From positions 478,206,530 to 478,270,529 of the forward strand of contig NC_057800.1 of the NCBI RefSeq assembly GCF_018294505.1: 64,000 nt of DNA, read 5' to 3'. A model generated the notes under the pieces. That model saw only the letters and a list, made by a program, of their open reading frames with translations, was not told the origin of the DNA and did not search any database. Shown one piece after another: positions 1-11,438 of this stretch. A program made the translations under genes and the position numbers. The stretch comes from Triticum aestivum. Lineage: Eukaryota; Streptophyta; Magnoliopsida; Poales; Poaceae. Every line of letters starts with the position of its first letter. The stretch's first letter is position 1.

Positions 1-145
1 GACCCAGAAACCGTTGGGGATATGCCCTCCTGGCACACACGTTTGGCAAAATGAGGTCGTGTGCGACCGGCGAGCGCGCAAATATGGAAATACGTACATT
101 ATAGCTAAAAATACAATTATTCGGCGAAATTGTTTCCGGTCACAA

Positions 146-207
146 GTACATCCCACACAGTCAGTCCCCGCTAAACGTTTTCGTTTGTATGTACATCCCA
201 CACAGTC
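146..207 (+). repeat. 45-bp direct repeat pair
   Basis: The 17-mer GTACATCCCACACAGTC occurs at 146-162 and again at 191-207. In each case a related AAACGTTT-containing segment follows. This is the kind of subterminal repetition seen in CACTA-type transposons, but two copies are too few to prove it. Confidence 0.5.
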
Positions 208-1112
208 GCTCCAAGGAAAACGTTTGCGCAAGGTGGCGTAACGCAAACAATTTTGAAGAGAATGCCGTGTGTGATTGTTCATTGATCCAACATGGTTTAT
301 TCCTAGAAACTGTGTGCGTTGCCTGAGGTCATCGCCCACGGTGGTTTCTCATTAACCGTTTGCAATCGGAAAACCCAATTAGCAAGCTAATTGGCCAATT
401 AGCGGGCTAATTGCCCTATTATTAATAATCCATTTACTAATCTAATTGACATTCATATTAAGCACATAATATATTCCATTTCAATATTAAGGAAGCAGGA
501 TTTCATAATTGAAATACATCAGAGTACAACATGATAGAGCTTCAACACTCAGCTACCCCATTACACAACTGGACCAGCAGCAAGTTTCACATGCAACATC
601 TAGAACCTTTCGAAATTAGCATCTTAGACGGTACATAGAGAGATGCATCTCATCTGGAAAACTGCTGAAGCGGAAGGCGAATATTGAGCCTTCATTCATG
701 TTGACGGTCTTTGCAACTTTAGGTCAGTGCCTGTGGATGATTGACTGTCCATCCTTCGACCTCTTCAGGAACACTTCAATATTGAACCGTGGGTGTTGTA
801 TGAAAACTTTCCTCGCCTCCTGACCACAAAGGTGGTTTGAGAGGTAATCATCACTGAAGCCTGAAAACAAGGATGTGCATAAATATCTTCTGTATATTGG
901 AAATGGGGCAAAGGAATACAAAAAGGCAAGGTATAATAGTTAGTACCATCTTGTAAACATCAGTGCTTCCCGTTGTTTCCCAGAAACACATATAAGGTAG
1001 TTAGTCACCATGTTAAGTAAGGGTTCGCATGCTATCAGTAAAATATGTTGATGATAAATAAGCACATTGCAGATTCATCAGATTAATTCAAGCCACATGG
1101 AAAACCCATTTA

Positions 1113-1460
1113 TCCAAACCAAGCATGATTAAGAACTAGGAAATATAACACTTGTATATGTTTCTCATGTATTAAGTGCAGCCAAATTCGATTTATTCCT
1201 CACATGGTATACAATAACAGAATGCAGCCACAACAATTGAACATCGCATTGCAGAATTGAACCAAGCAGTTAACTAAACACCACAACAAATGAACCAAAC
1301 GTTAACTGAGCACCACATTCCACAATATAACATACTCCTAATAGAAGATCAGATAGTTAACCAAACCAAGCATGCTTAACAACTTGGAAATATTGCACCC
1401 TGAAGAATTGAGCATCACATTTGCAGAATTGAACCAAGTAGTTAATTGAACACCACATTG
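1113..1460 (+). repeat. Diverged internal duplications
   Basis: A segment at about 1236-1285 (CATTGCAGAATTGAACCAAG core) recurs with roughly 10-15% change at about 1408-1455. A second segment beginning CCAAACCAAGCATG at 1113 recurs at about 1359. The two offsets differ (about 171 and 246 bp), so this is a complex duplication and not a simple tandem array. Confidence 0.5.
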
Positions 1461-1584
1461 CACGACATATAGAACATATACACTATTGCAGAAGATTGCA
1501 TGGTAAAAGTAGATAGCACAATTCACTAGAATTTGTTAAGGAAAGACAGTAGCTAGCAAACTGAACATGGGTCCTTATAGTGAG

Positions 1585-2091
1585 CTAATAATACAAGCTA
1601 CTCCTCATTGTCGGAGTGACGATTGGCTCCTTGGACATGGAAGAGGGCGAGGCCTCCACATCGTGGGTGCCCTCGTTGTAGTGGTGAGTTGCCTGAGCCG
1701 CTCCAGCCACCAACCTACTGGCTCTTGAGATAAGGTAAGCACATGCACGCTGAGAAAACACCTCGTAGTCTTCGTCGAAGGCACCGACGGTGGCCTCGAG
1801 AAAACGCCATGAACTGTCGTTTAAAGCAGCCAAACGCGTCGCAGCGTCGGCGCGCGAGGCGTCAATGGTGACCTCGACGGCGAGGTGCTCCTCCAAAATC
1901 TGGGGGTCGGCACGAATGGCAGCCATCGTGACCTCATCCGCGCGTGCGGCCGCGATTTGCTTCTCCGCTACCAAATGCTCCTTGAGGTCCTGGCTATACT
2001 GCGTGCACCATGGGTTAGGCCGGCGCTTAATTGGTGGAGGGGTCAGTGATTTGGGTGGAAGGTGTCGCGCTCGCGCCAGCGGTTGGGCCAT
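1585..2091 (-). CDS. Hypothetical protein, possibly transposon-encoded
   Basis: An open frame of 168 codons. I do not recognise the protein. It starts with a basic, proline-rich stretch (residues 5-30), followed by an alanine-rich helical segment with repeated xRADxxT-type patterns at about 45-90. The Ala-rich, repeat-like composition and the uncertain mobile-element setting argue for a transposon accessory ORF or a gene fragment rather than a host gene. Opposite-strand ORFs of similar length reflect the same GC-rich composition. There is no promoter or splice evidence. Confidence 0.3.
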   Translation of the reverse strand: MAQPLARARHLPPKSLTPPPIKRRPNPWCTQYSQDLKEHLVAEKQIAAARADEVTMAAIRADPQILEEHLAVEVTIDASRADAATRLAALNDSSWRFLEATVGAFDEDYEVFSQRACAYLISRASRLVAGAAQATHHYNEGTHDVEASPSSMSKEPIVTPTMRSSLYY

Positions 2092-2546
2092 GTGGGATGT
2101 GGAAGGAGGAGGAGGATGGGGGTCGGGTGTGGATTACCTGCCCGGATAGGCGAGGCCGAGCAGCGTGAAGGAGGTTCGCCGGCGAGGAGGCGGCAGCGCT
2201 GCAATCAAGGAGTGAAGGTTTCAACTTCGAAAGGAAGGCGGAAAGGGGGGAATGTGGCTTTTGTTAAGGGGTGGGGAGGTAGACATTTTCGTGGAAGCTG
2301 AAAATTTGGAATCGCTTCAGCGAAAAACTGGCGCGCAAAGTGTCATCAGACACGGTCCCTTATTCAGACACGGTCCGAAGATATTTTGTGCTGGATCTCA
2401 CACGATTGGTTATAATAAACTATGTGTGATCTACTTGATTTTTGGTCTTGATTTGAATTACATAATGGGGTCACAGCAGCCATGGACGGTGTTTGAATTG
2501 CTAGACCTTTTATCTGCAGTGATCATAAAAGAATTGGAATTATTCA

Positions 2547-5277
2547 GGGTTCGTTTGGACATTTTTATGCATTAACTGAGTTTTCAATGCATTTATGTGT
2601 TGCATAATTCAAATTTGAACTACATGCGCATGCTACAGTGCATATAAATTCGTTGAAAAATCAAATCTTTGTCCTTGGGTGCATGCTTAGGTCCCATGCA
2701 AGAAATGGGAATGAATTTCAAACACCATGGCACCGTTGATTGCCGGCAAAACAGTGAGATGCTTGGTTTTAAAATTCTAGTAAATCCAAAACTCGTCTGA
2801 AATTCATGAAACTTGGCATGCTATCATGGAGCGGCATCAACATGCCGTGGTACAAATTTTGTCCCATTTGGGGCGGGTTTGGGTATATGCTTCTCACAAA
2901 CCGGAGCTTCTCACAAAAAGCATGATGGTTTTCGGTGGGGAACATCCCACCTTTGGCGACGAAACGATATCCATTGCCTCTTATTGCTTTCAAGTTTTTT
3001 CTCGTGTGAACATAGAACAACAGGAGTGTTGTGTGAATTTTTATGATTTTTCGGGGTTCATTTGGACAATTTTTTGCATTAACTGAGTTTTCAATGCATT
3101 TATGTGCATAATTCAAATTTGAACTACATGCGCATGCTCCAGTGCATATAAATTCGATGAAAAATCATATCTTTGTCCTTGGGTGCATGCTTAGGTCCCA
3201 TGCAAGAAATGGGAATGAATTTCAAACACCATGGCAGCGTTGATTGCCGGCAAAGCAGTGAGATGCCTAGTTTTTAAATTCTAGTAAATCCAAAACTCGT
3301 GTGAAATTCATGAAACTTGGAATGCTATCATGGAGCGGCATCAACATGCTGTCGTACTAATTTTGTCCCATTTGGGGCAGGTTTGGGTATATGCTTCTCA
3401 CAAACTAGAGCTTCTCGCAACAAGCATGATGGTTTTCGGTAGGGAACGTCCCACCTTTGGGGACGAAACGATATCCATTGCCTCTTATTGCTTTCAAGTT
3501 TTTTTCTCGTGTCAACATAGAACAACAGGAGTGTTGTGTGATTTTTTGTGATTTTTCGGGGCTCGTTTGGACATTTTTTGCATTAACTGAGTTTTCAATG
3601 CATTTATGTGCATAATTCAAATTTGAACTACATGCGCATGCTCCAGTGCATATAAATTCGTTGAAAAATCAAATCTTTGTCCTTGGGTGCATGCTTAGGT
3701 CCTATGCAAGAAATGGGAATGAATCTCAAACACCATGGCACCGTTGATTGCCGACAAAACAGTGAGATGCTTGGTTTTAAAATTATAGTAAATCCAAAAC
3801 TCGTCTGAAATTCATGAAACTTGGCATGCTATCATGGAGTGGCATCAACATGTCGTGGTACAAATTTTTTCCCATTTGGGGCGGGTTTGGGTATATGCTT
3901 CTCACAAACTGGAGCTTCTCACAAAAAGCATGATGGTTTTCAGTGGGGAACGTCCCACCTTTGGGGACGAAACGATATCCATTGCCTCTTATTGCTTTCA
4001 AGTTTTTTTCTCGTGTCAACATAGAACAACATGAGTGTTGTGTAATTTTTATGATTTTATGGGGTTCGTTTGGATTTTTTTGCATTAACTGAGTTTTCAA
4101 TGCATTTATGTGCATAATTCAAATTTAAACTATATGTGCACACTACAGTTCACATAAATTAGATGAAAATCAAATCTTTGTCCTTGGGTGCATGCTTAGG
4201 TTCCATGCAAGAAATGGGAATGAATTTCAAACACCATGGCACCGTTGATTGCCGGCAAAGCAGTGAGATGCCTGGTTTTTAAATTCTAGTAAATCCAAAA
4301 CTCGTCTAAAATTCATGAAACTAGGCATGCTATCATGGATCGGCATCAACATGTCGTGGTACAAATTTTATCCCATTTGGGGCAGGTTTGGGTATATGCT
4401 TCTCACAAACCGGAGCTTCTCGCAACAAGCATGATGGTTTTCGGTAGGGAACGTCCCACCTTTGGGGATGAAATGATATCCATTGCCTCTTATTGCTTTC
4501 AAGTTTTTTTTCTCGTGTCAACATAGAACAACAGGAGTGTTGTGTGAATTTTTGTGATTTTTCGGGGTTTGTTTGGACATTTTTTTGCGTTAACTGAGTT
4601 TTCAATGCATTTATGTGCATAATTTAAATTTGAACTACATGCGCATGCTCCAGTGCATATACATTCATTGAAAAATCAAATCTTTGTCCTTGGGTGCATG
4701 CTTAGGTCCCATGTAAGAAATGGGAATGAATTTCAAACACCATGGCACCGTTGAATTCCGGCAAAACAGTGAGATGCCTGGTTTTTAAATTCTAGTGAAT
4801 CCAAAACTCATCTGAAATTCATGAAACTTGGCATGCCATCATGGAGCAGCATCAACATGCTATGGTACAATTTTTTTCCCATTTGGGGCAGGTTTGGGTA
4901 TATGCTTCTCACAAACCGGAGCTTCTCATAACAAGCATGATGGTTTTCGGTAGGGAACGTCCCACCTTTGGGGACGAAACGATATCCATTGCCTCTTATT
5001 GATTTCAAGTTTTTTTCTCGTAATAACATAGAACAACATGAGTGTTGTGTGAATTTTTGTGATTTTTCAGTGTTCGTTTGGACATTTTTTTGCATTAACT
5101 GAGTTTTCAATGCATTTATGTGCATAATTCAAATTTGAAGTACATCTGCATGCTCCAGTGCATATAAATTGGTTGAAAAATCAAATCTGTGTCCTTGGGT
5201 GCATGCTTAATTAGGTCCCATTCAAGAAATGGGAATGAATTTCAAACACCAAGGCATCGTTGATTGCGGGCAAAACA
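2547..5277. repeat. Tandem array of a ~505-bp unit, about 5.4 copies
   Basis: Using the anchor TTTTCAATGCATTTATGTG, units begin at 2581, 3088, 3592, 4094, 4599 and 5104, giving periods of 507, 504, 502, 505 and 505 bp. The units look highly similar by eye, with scattered substitutions and one-base indels. The first unit has a partial lead-in from about 2547. The last stops abruptly at about 5277, where a Gypsy fragment begins. The many 60-115-codon ORFs inside recur once per unit with frameshifts and are not genes. The unit is longer than the well-known 340-bp Afa satellite of Triticeae, and I do not recognise it. Confidence 0.93.
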
Positions 5278-5863
5278 TATCAATTTCCTCTAGATCAAAA
5301 TCAAGAACTTTATCAAGGAAAAATTCTGGAATACCCTTAGTTATACGTTTCATTTCTTCATAACCTGCAAGCAAACTAAGTTCATTATGGTGAGCAAGGG
5401 AAATCAAGTCATCACAATTTTTGGACACGATACGATCATGAAACAATTTGCATTGGAGATTTAAATGATCACGTTCATTGCAAAGTTCACAAGGATGGCA
5501 AAGAAATTTTAAATTTTCAGCACAAGCCTCTAGCCTCTCTTGCAACCATTTAGTTTTAAAATACTTATGCCTCTTGCAAAATGTATCTTCCCTATTTGGT
5601 GTGTACTTGCAAACTCTATGCACTCCACAAAAATTGCCATGCTTATAAGAGACATTTTCATCATGACTAGTGCAATCATCATGAGTACTACGGATATTCA
5701 AAGAGTTCATACTAACAACATTGCAATCATGCTCATCATTCAAAGTTTGTATGCCAAACATTTTATTGCATTCTTCTTCTAACATTTTGCCACAATTGTC
5801 GGAATCCTTATTTTCACGGAAGATATTAAAAAGATGAAGCATATGAGGCACCCTCAATTCCAT
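5278..5863 (-). pseudogene. gag-like ORF with a CCHC zinc knuckle, truncated
   Basis: The frame opens at 5863 and stays open for 213 codons, but the last ~20 codons (5222-5277) are read into the tandem array and do not belong to it. Residues 125-138 fit C-x2-C-x4-H-x4-C (Cys125, Cys128, His133, Cys138), the nucleic-acid-binding knuckle of retroelement Gag proteins. Other Cys/His pairs lie at about 79-99. Position just downstream of the LTR and primer site fits gag. The rest is not recognisable to me. The 3' end is lost. Confidence 0.55.
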
Positions 5864-5995
5864 TTTTTGTAGTTTTCTTTTATAAACTAACTAGTGATAA
5901 AACAAGAAACTAAAAGATTCGATTGCAAGATCTATAGGTATACCTTCAAGCACTAACCTCCCCAGCAACGGCGTCAGAAAAGAGCTTGATGTCTA

Positions 5996-6076
5996 ATCCC
6001 TCCGTTCCAAAATAGATGACCCAACTTCGTACTAACTTTGTACAAAGTTGGGTCATCTATTTTGGAACGGAGGGAG
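5996..6076. mobile_element. Stowaway-type MITE (Tc1/mariner)
   Basis: The element has the Stowaway end CTCCCTCCGT and is flanked by TA at 5994-5995 and 6077-6078. Arms 5997-6026 and 6046-6075 are perfectly complementary over 30 bp. The pairing continues inward with one mismatch, leaving a 7-base loop (6033-6039), so the element is almost entirely one hairpin. It sits inside the Gypsy-F LTR, so it inserted after that LTR. It encodes nothing and would be moved by a mariner transposase supplied elsewhere. Confidence 0.95.
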
Positions 6077-6490
6077 TACTACACAACCTTCTTCTTGTAG
6101 ACGTTGTTGGGCCTCCAAGTGCAGAGGTTTGTAGGACAGTAACAAATTTCCCTCAAGTGGATGACCTAACGTTTACAATCCATGGGAGGCGTAGGATGAA
6201 GATGGTCTCTCTCAAACAACCTTGCAACCAAATAGCAAAGAGTCTCTTGTGTCCCCAACACACCCAATACAATGGTAAATTGTATAGGTGCACTAGTTCG
6301 GCGAAGAGATGGTTATACAAGTGCAATATGGATGGTAGATGTAGGTTTTTGTAATCCGAAAATACAAAACAGCAAGGTAACTAATGATAAAAGTGAACAC
6401 ACACGATATTGCAATGCTTCGAAACATCATAAGATCCAACTATAATAGCAAAGCTCGCAATACATCAAGATCGTGCCAAATCAAGAACAC

Positions 6491-6514
6491 GAGAGAGAGA
6501 GAGAGAGAGAGAGA
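6491..6514 (+). repeat. (GA)12 microsatellite
   Basis: Twenty-four bases of pure GA dinucleotide lie inside the Gypsy-F LTR. Confidence 0.95.
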
Positions 6515-7081
6515 TCAAACACATAGCTACTGGTACATACCCTCAGCCCCGAGGATAAACTACTCCCTCCGTGTCATGGAGAGCGTCGGGATGATGAAGA
6601 TGGCCATTGGTGATGATTCCCCCCTCCGGCAGGGTGCCGCAACAAGGTCCCGATTGGTTTTTAGTGGCTACAGAGGCTTGCGGCGGCGGAACTCCCGATC
6701 TAGGTTTCTTTTCGGGGGTTTCTGTATTTATAAGAATTTTTGGCGTCGGCCTCACATCAGGGGGTCTCCGAGTCATCCACGAGGCAGGGGGCGCGCGCTC
6801 CACCCTCGTGGATGGCTCAGGACTCTTCTGGCCCAACTATTTTACTCTAGGGCTTCTTTTGGTCCATAAAAAATTGGCACGTCAATTGGACTCCGTTTGG
6901 TATTCCTTTTTTTGTAAAACTCAAAAACAAGGATAAAGCAGAAACTGGCACTGGGCTCTAGGTTAATAGATTAGTCCCAAAAAACATATAAAATAGCATA
7001 TAAATGCATGTAAAACATCCAAGATGGATAATATAATAGCATGGAACAATCAAAAATTATAGATACGTTGGAGACGTATCA

Positions 7082-8575
7082 TGCAGCACAGCTACGGTAG
7101 ATATTTTCCTTAGTGATGAAACCAAGGAAATCGAATCAGTAGGAGAACCACGCAACACTATGTAAACGGTACCTGCACACAAAGAAAAAATACTTGCAGC
7201 CCGACATGTAAGAGGGGTTGTTAATCCCTCCCAGGTAAAAAGATACATAAATTTGTAGTAGATTGGATAAATAGATCTCAAGGAAATGCGAAATAAAATA
7301 AATAATAAAAAATGCAGCAAGGTATTTTTGGGTTTTTTGATTAATATATCTGAAAATAAAAGCAAATAAAAATAGATCTCGAAGGCAAATATGATAAAGA
7401 AGAGACCCAGGGGCCATCGATTTCACTAGTGGCTTCTCTCGAGAGAAATAGCATACGATGGGTAAACAAATTACTGTTGGGAAATTGATAGAACTTCAAA
7501 TAATTATGACGATATCCAGGCAATGATCATTATATAGGCATCACGTCCAAGATTAGTAGACCGACTCCTGCCTGCATCTACTACTATTACTCCACACATC
7601 GTCCACTATCCAGCATGCATCTAGTGTATTAAGTTCATGGAAAAATGGATTAATGCAATAAGAACGATTACATGATGTAGACATGATCTATTCATGTAGG
7701 AATAGACCCCATCTTGTTATCCTTAATAGCAACGACACATACGTGTCATGTCCCCTTCTGTCACTGGGATTGAGCACCGTAAGATCGAACCCGTCACAAA
7801 GCACCTCTTCCCATGGGAAGAAAAATTGATCTAGTCGGCCTAACTAAACCAAAGATTCCAAGAAGAAATACGAGGCTATAAGAAATCATGCATATAAGAG
7901 ATCAAAACTCAAATAACTTTCATGGATAAAATAGATCTGATCATAAACACAAAGTTCATCGGATCCCAACAAACACGCCGCAAAAAGAGTTACATCAAAT
8001 AGATCTCCAAGAGACCATTGTATTGAGAATCAAAAGAGAGAGAGGAAGCCATCCAGCTACTGACTACGGACCCGAAGGTCTACAATGAACTACTCACGCA
8101 TCATCGGAGAGGCACCAATGAGGATGATGAATCCCCCCGTGATGGTGTCTAGATTGGATCTGGTGTTTCTGGAACTTGCGGTGGCTGGAACTGTGTTTCG
8201 TCGACTCCCCTCAGGTTTTTGGATTTTCGGGGTATTTATAGAGCAAAGAGGCGGTGCGGGAGGCGGCCGAGGTGGGCACAACCCACCAGGGCACGCCCAG
8301 GCAGGTTGTGCTCCCCTCGGAGCCCCCTCTGATACTTCCTTGGCCCTGGTCCAAAAAATCTCCAAAAAGTTTCGATGCGTTTGGACTCCGTTTGGTTTTG
8401 ATTTTCTACGAAGTAAAAAACAAGCAAAAATAGCAACTGGCACTGGGCACTATGTCAATAGGTTAGTCCCGAAAAATGATATGAAGTTGCTATAAAATGA
8501 TTGTAAAATAGCCAAGGATGGTAATATAACAACATGGAACAATCAATATTATAGATACGTTGAAGACCTATCACT
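7082..8575 (-). repeat. Gypsy LTR, probably solo
   Basis: On the minus strand it starts TGATAGGTCTTC (8575) and ends CTGTGCTGCA (7082), with a promoter-like TATAAATAC on the minus strand at about 8232-8240. There is no primer site, coding sequence or partner LTR next to it, and no matching target duplication. The end abuts the Gypsy-F LTR with no spacer. Composition and ends resemble Sabrina/WHAM-type Gypsy LTRs; the family is not certain. Small ORFs within it are chance frames. Confidence 0.75.
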
Positions 8576-9701
8576 CCCCGACTTGGTCTCTGGCTCCGCT
8601 TGGTGTGGCTGCGCGGGGCCTTGGTGGAGCGATGGTGGTCAACGGGAGGGTTGGCCATTGCCGGATCTGGCCGGAGCAAGGTCGAATTTGGCCGACCAGC
8701 GGTGATTTCCTGATGCGGTCTTGTCTCAACATGGTGTGGTGACTGCAGCGCAGTGAAGCGACCTCTGGTCCCTAGGCCTGGCATGGCGATGTTGGAATCC
8801 GGGGCGGCGGCCCGGGATGGTGGTTGGTGTGTCGGCAACCGTGGAGTTCGCATGGGCGACGAGGCGGCTACAGTGTTCTTGGTGGAGGGAGGCTCGTTTG
8901 GCTCGACAGCGAGGCGTGGTGGTGGTCCTTGCATGGCGATGGCGCCATTGCTGTGTCGGGGTGCGCGGGTCAGTGGAGGTGCTGGTTGGCATCGGTTGAC
9001 TGTGTGGGAGTGGTGGTGTTGCTGATCTGGGCGAAAGCTTATCCGACACTTGCTGGCCGCCGCCGGCGATGCTCGTGGGCGTTGCTTTCTTCCTTGGAGG
9101 TGTCGTCGTGGTGATTGGTGCACTTTAACTCTCGGGTCAAGATCTCCCGGGGAAAGTCAGGATCCTGGTTGGATCAGACGGTGGCGTCATCTCCAACGTA
9201 GTTTTCCCTCCTGGGGCGCTGTGTTGGAGATCTTGGTCAGTTTTGTGCTTCCTTCAGGCTGGACGTGCACGACATCACGGTCTGGAGGTGCCCAGTCGGC
9301 AGTGAGGTTGGTGTGGCGTTGTGACGCGTGTGGCAAAGACGATGTTGGTGAGGAGAGCTAAGTCGCAGTTTGTCCTTTTGATGTTGAAGGTCCGGTGCAT
9401 CAATGGGTGTGCCCATGCTGGTTTCTGGCTGTGACAGAGAAGTTGGAACTACGGTCGGCAGGGCCGCTGCGGCAACGATGACTCCATGAGGGTGGTTTTC
9501 AGCAGGCGGTGCTGTCCGGATGTGCCACTGGACTAGGTCGATGCTAGGCTAGCAACTTTCTCCTGTGAAACTCGTCAGCTAAATCGGAGTTGCCATGTCC
9601 TCGACGTTGTAGTCGACTCTTGGCGTTGTTGTGGCTAGGCCATCCGTGTTTGCCCTTTCAGGGTTTGTATCTAGGTTTTCGCCCGGTTTTCCTCTAATTA
9701 T
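8576..9701 (+). mobile_element. Probable LINE 3' portion, left part
   Basis: GC-rich sequence with no convincing ORF ends at 9701 with GGTTTTCCTCTAATTA. The continuation AACTGGGCCACAC... plus an A-rich tail is found at 41173, on the far side of Copia-A. Rejoined, this resembles the 3' untranslated end of a grass LINE. The 5' end is truncated against a Gypsy LTR at 8575. ORFs of 60-220 codons on both strands here are GC-composition artefacts. Confidence 0.5.
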
Positions 9702-11424
9702 TGAAGGAAATATGCCCTAGAGGCAATAATAAAGTTGTTATTTATATTTCCTTATATCATGATAAATGTTTATTATTCATGCTAGAATTTTATTAACCGG
9801 AAACTTAGTACATGTGTGAATACATAGACAAACAGAGTGTCACTAGTATGCCTCTACTTGACTAGCTCGTTAATCAAAGATGGTTAAGTTTCCTAGCCAT
9901 AGACATGAGTTGTCATTTGATGAACGGGATCACATCATTAGAGAATGATGTGATTGACTTGACCCATCTGTTAGCTTAGCACTATGATCATTTAGTTTAT
10001 GTTATTGCTTTATCCATAACTTATACATGTTCCTGTGACTATGAGATTATGCAACTCCCGAATACCGGAGGAACACTTAGTGTGCTATCAAACGTCACAA
10101 CATAACTGGGTGATTATAAAGATGCTCTACAGGTGTCTCCGATGGTGTTTGTTGAGTTGGCATAGATCAACATTAGGATTTGTCACTCTGATTGTCGGAG
10201 AGGTATATCTGGGCCCTCTCGGTAATGCACATCACTATAAGCCTTGCAAGCAATGTGACTAATGAGTTAGTTGCAGATTGATGCATTACAGAACGAGTAA
10301 AGAGACTTGCCGGTAACGAGATTGAACTAGGTATGAGGATACCAACGATCGAATCTCGGGTAAGTAACATACCGATGACAAAGGAAACAACGTATGTTGT
10401 TATGCGGTTTGACCGATAAAGATATTCGTAGAATATGTAGGAGCCAATATGAGCATCCAGGTTCCGCTATTGTTTATAGACCGGAGATGTGTCTCGGTCA
10501 TGCCTACATAGTTCTCGAACCCGTAGGGTCCGCACGCTTAATGTTCGATGACGATTTGTATTATGAGTTATGTGATTTGATGTACCGAAGGTTGTTTGGA
10601 GTCCCGGATGAGATCGCAGACATGACGAGGAGTCTCGAAATGGTCAATACGTAAAGATCGATATATTGGAAGGCTATATTCGGATATCAGAAAGGTTCCG
10701 AGTGATTGGGGTATTTTTCGGAGTACCGGAGAGTTACGGGAATTCGCCGGAGGAAGTAGTGGGCCTTCATGGGCCATACGGTAAAGGAGAGAAGGGCCTC
10801 AAGGGGTGGTTGTGCCCCCCCCCATGGGCTGGTCCGAACTGGACTAAGGAGGGGGCGGCGCCCCCCTCTTTCCTTCTCCCTCTCCTCTCCTTCTTCTTCT
10901 CCTACATGGACTAGGAAAGGGGGAAACCTACTCCTACTAGGAGTAGGAATCCCCCCTTTGGGCGTGCCCCTTGAGGCCGGCCCTCCTCCTCCTCCTCCCC
11001 TCCTTTATATACGGGGGAGGGGGCACCCCATAGACACACAAATTGATTTCTTAGCCGTGTGTGGTGTCCCCCTCCATAGATTTCCACCTTGGTCATATTG
11101 TCGTAAGCGAAGCCCTGTGTCGGTAACTTCATCATCACCGTCACCACGACGTCGTGCTGACGAAACTCTCCCTCGGCCTCAGCTGGATCTAGAGTTCGAG
11201 GGACGTCACCGAGCTGAACGTGTGCAGATTGCAGAGCTAACGTGTGTTCGGTACTTGATCGGTTGGATCGTGAAGACGTTTGACTACATCAACCACGTTA
11301 CTAAACGCTTCCGCTTTCAGTCTACAAGGGTACGTAGACACACTCTCCCCGCTCGTTGCTATGCATCTCCTAGATAGATCTTGCGTGATCATAGGAAATT
11401 TTTTGAAATACTGCGTTCCCAACA
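9702..11424 (+). repeat. Copia-A 5' LTR
   Basis: The LTR spans 1,723 bp. A TATA-like TTTATATA lies at 11004-11011 in a C/T- and G-rich stretch, which fits the U3/R boundary of this family. ORFs inside have no coding support. Confidence 0.93.
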
Positions 11425-11438
11425 GTGGCATCCGAGCC
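11425..11438 (+). promoter_or_regulatory. Copia-A primer-binding site
   Basis: GTGGCATCCGAGCC directly follows the LTR. It matches the TGGTATCAGAGC site complementary to the 3' end of initiator tRNA-Met used by Copia elements, with changes. Confidence 0.8.

Larger units (their letters stand above)
1..2546. other. Unassigned region, possibly a decayed DNA transposon
   Basis: I recognise no gene or LTR here. Seen in the sequence: short direct repeats near the left edge (146-207), AATTAGC-rich inverted motifs at about 380-412, diverged internal duplications (1113-1460), one minus-strand ORF (1585-2091), and two copies of CAGACACGGTCC around 2343-2376. Short subterminal repeats flanking a coding stretch are usual in CACTA and Harbinger elements of grasses, so a degenerate DNA transposon is my best guess. 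Neither terminal inverted repeat nor target duplication is visible, and the left end lies outside the window. The class is inference. Confidence 0.3.
5278..7081 (-). mobile_element. Gypsy-F: truncated LTR retrotransposon
   Basis: Read on the minus strand this is one LTR (7081 to 5987), a primer-binding-like stretch with GACGCCGTTGC (about 5965-5978), then a gag-like ORF cut off by the tandem array at 5277/5278. LTR ends are TGATACGTCTCC and GACATCA. No pol domain or second LTR is present, so roughly the 5' end of an element survives. The LTR start is shared by several Triticeae Gypsy families; I do not assign one. Confidence 0.8.
5987..7081 (-). repeat. Gypsy-F LTR
   Basis: The 1,095 bp include an 81-bp Stowaway insertion plus its TA duplication. 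On the minus strand the LTR begins TGATACGTCTCC (7081) and ends GACATCA (5987), and is followed by the primer-binding stretch. It contains a CTATTTATA-like promoter motif region around 6715-6730 (minus) and a (GA)12 microsatellite. Confidence 0.82.

Noticed and set aside
2769..5125. Series of 60-115-codon ORFs repeated on both strands
   Set aside because: They recur once per 505-bp unit with frameshifts and no recognisable protein; they are products of the tandem repeat.
6560..6580. Second Stowaway-like end (ACTCCCTCCGTGTCATGGA)
   Set aside because: There is no partner inverted repeat or TA pair nearby. The bases look like an ordinary part of the Gypsy LTR.
8455..9361. ORFs of 90-222 codons on both strands
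   Set aside because: GC-rich LINE 3' region with overlapping frames on both strands; no domain and no conservation evidence.
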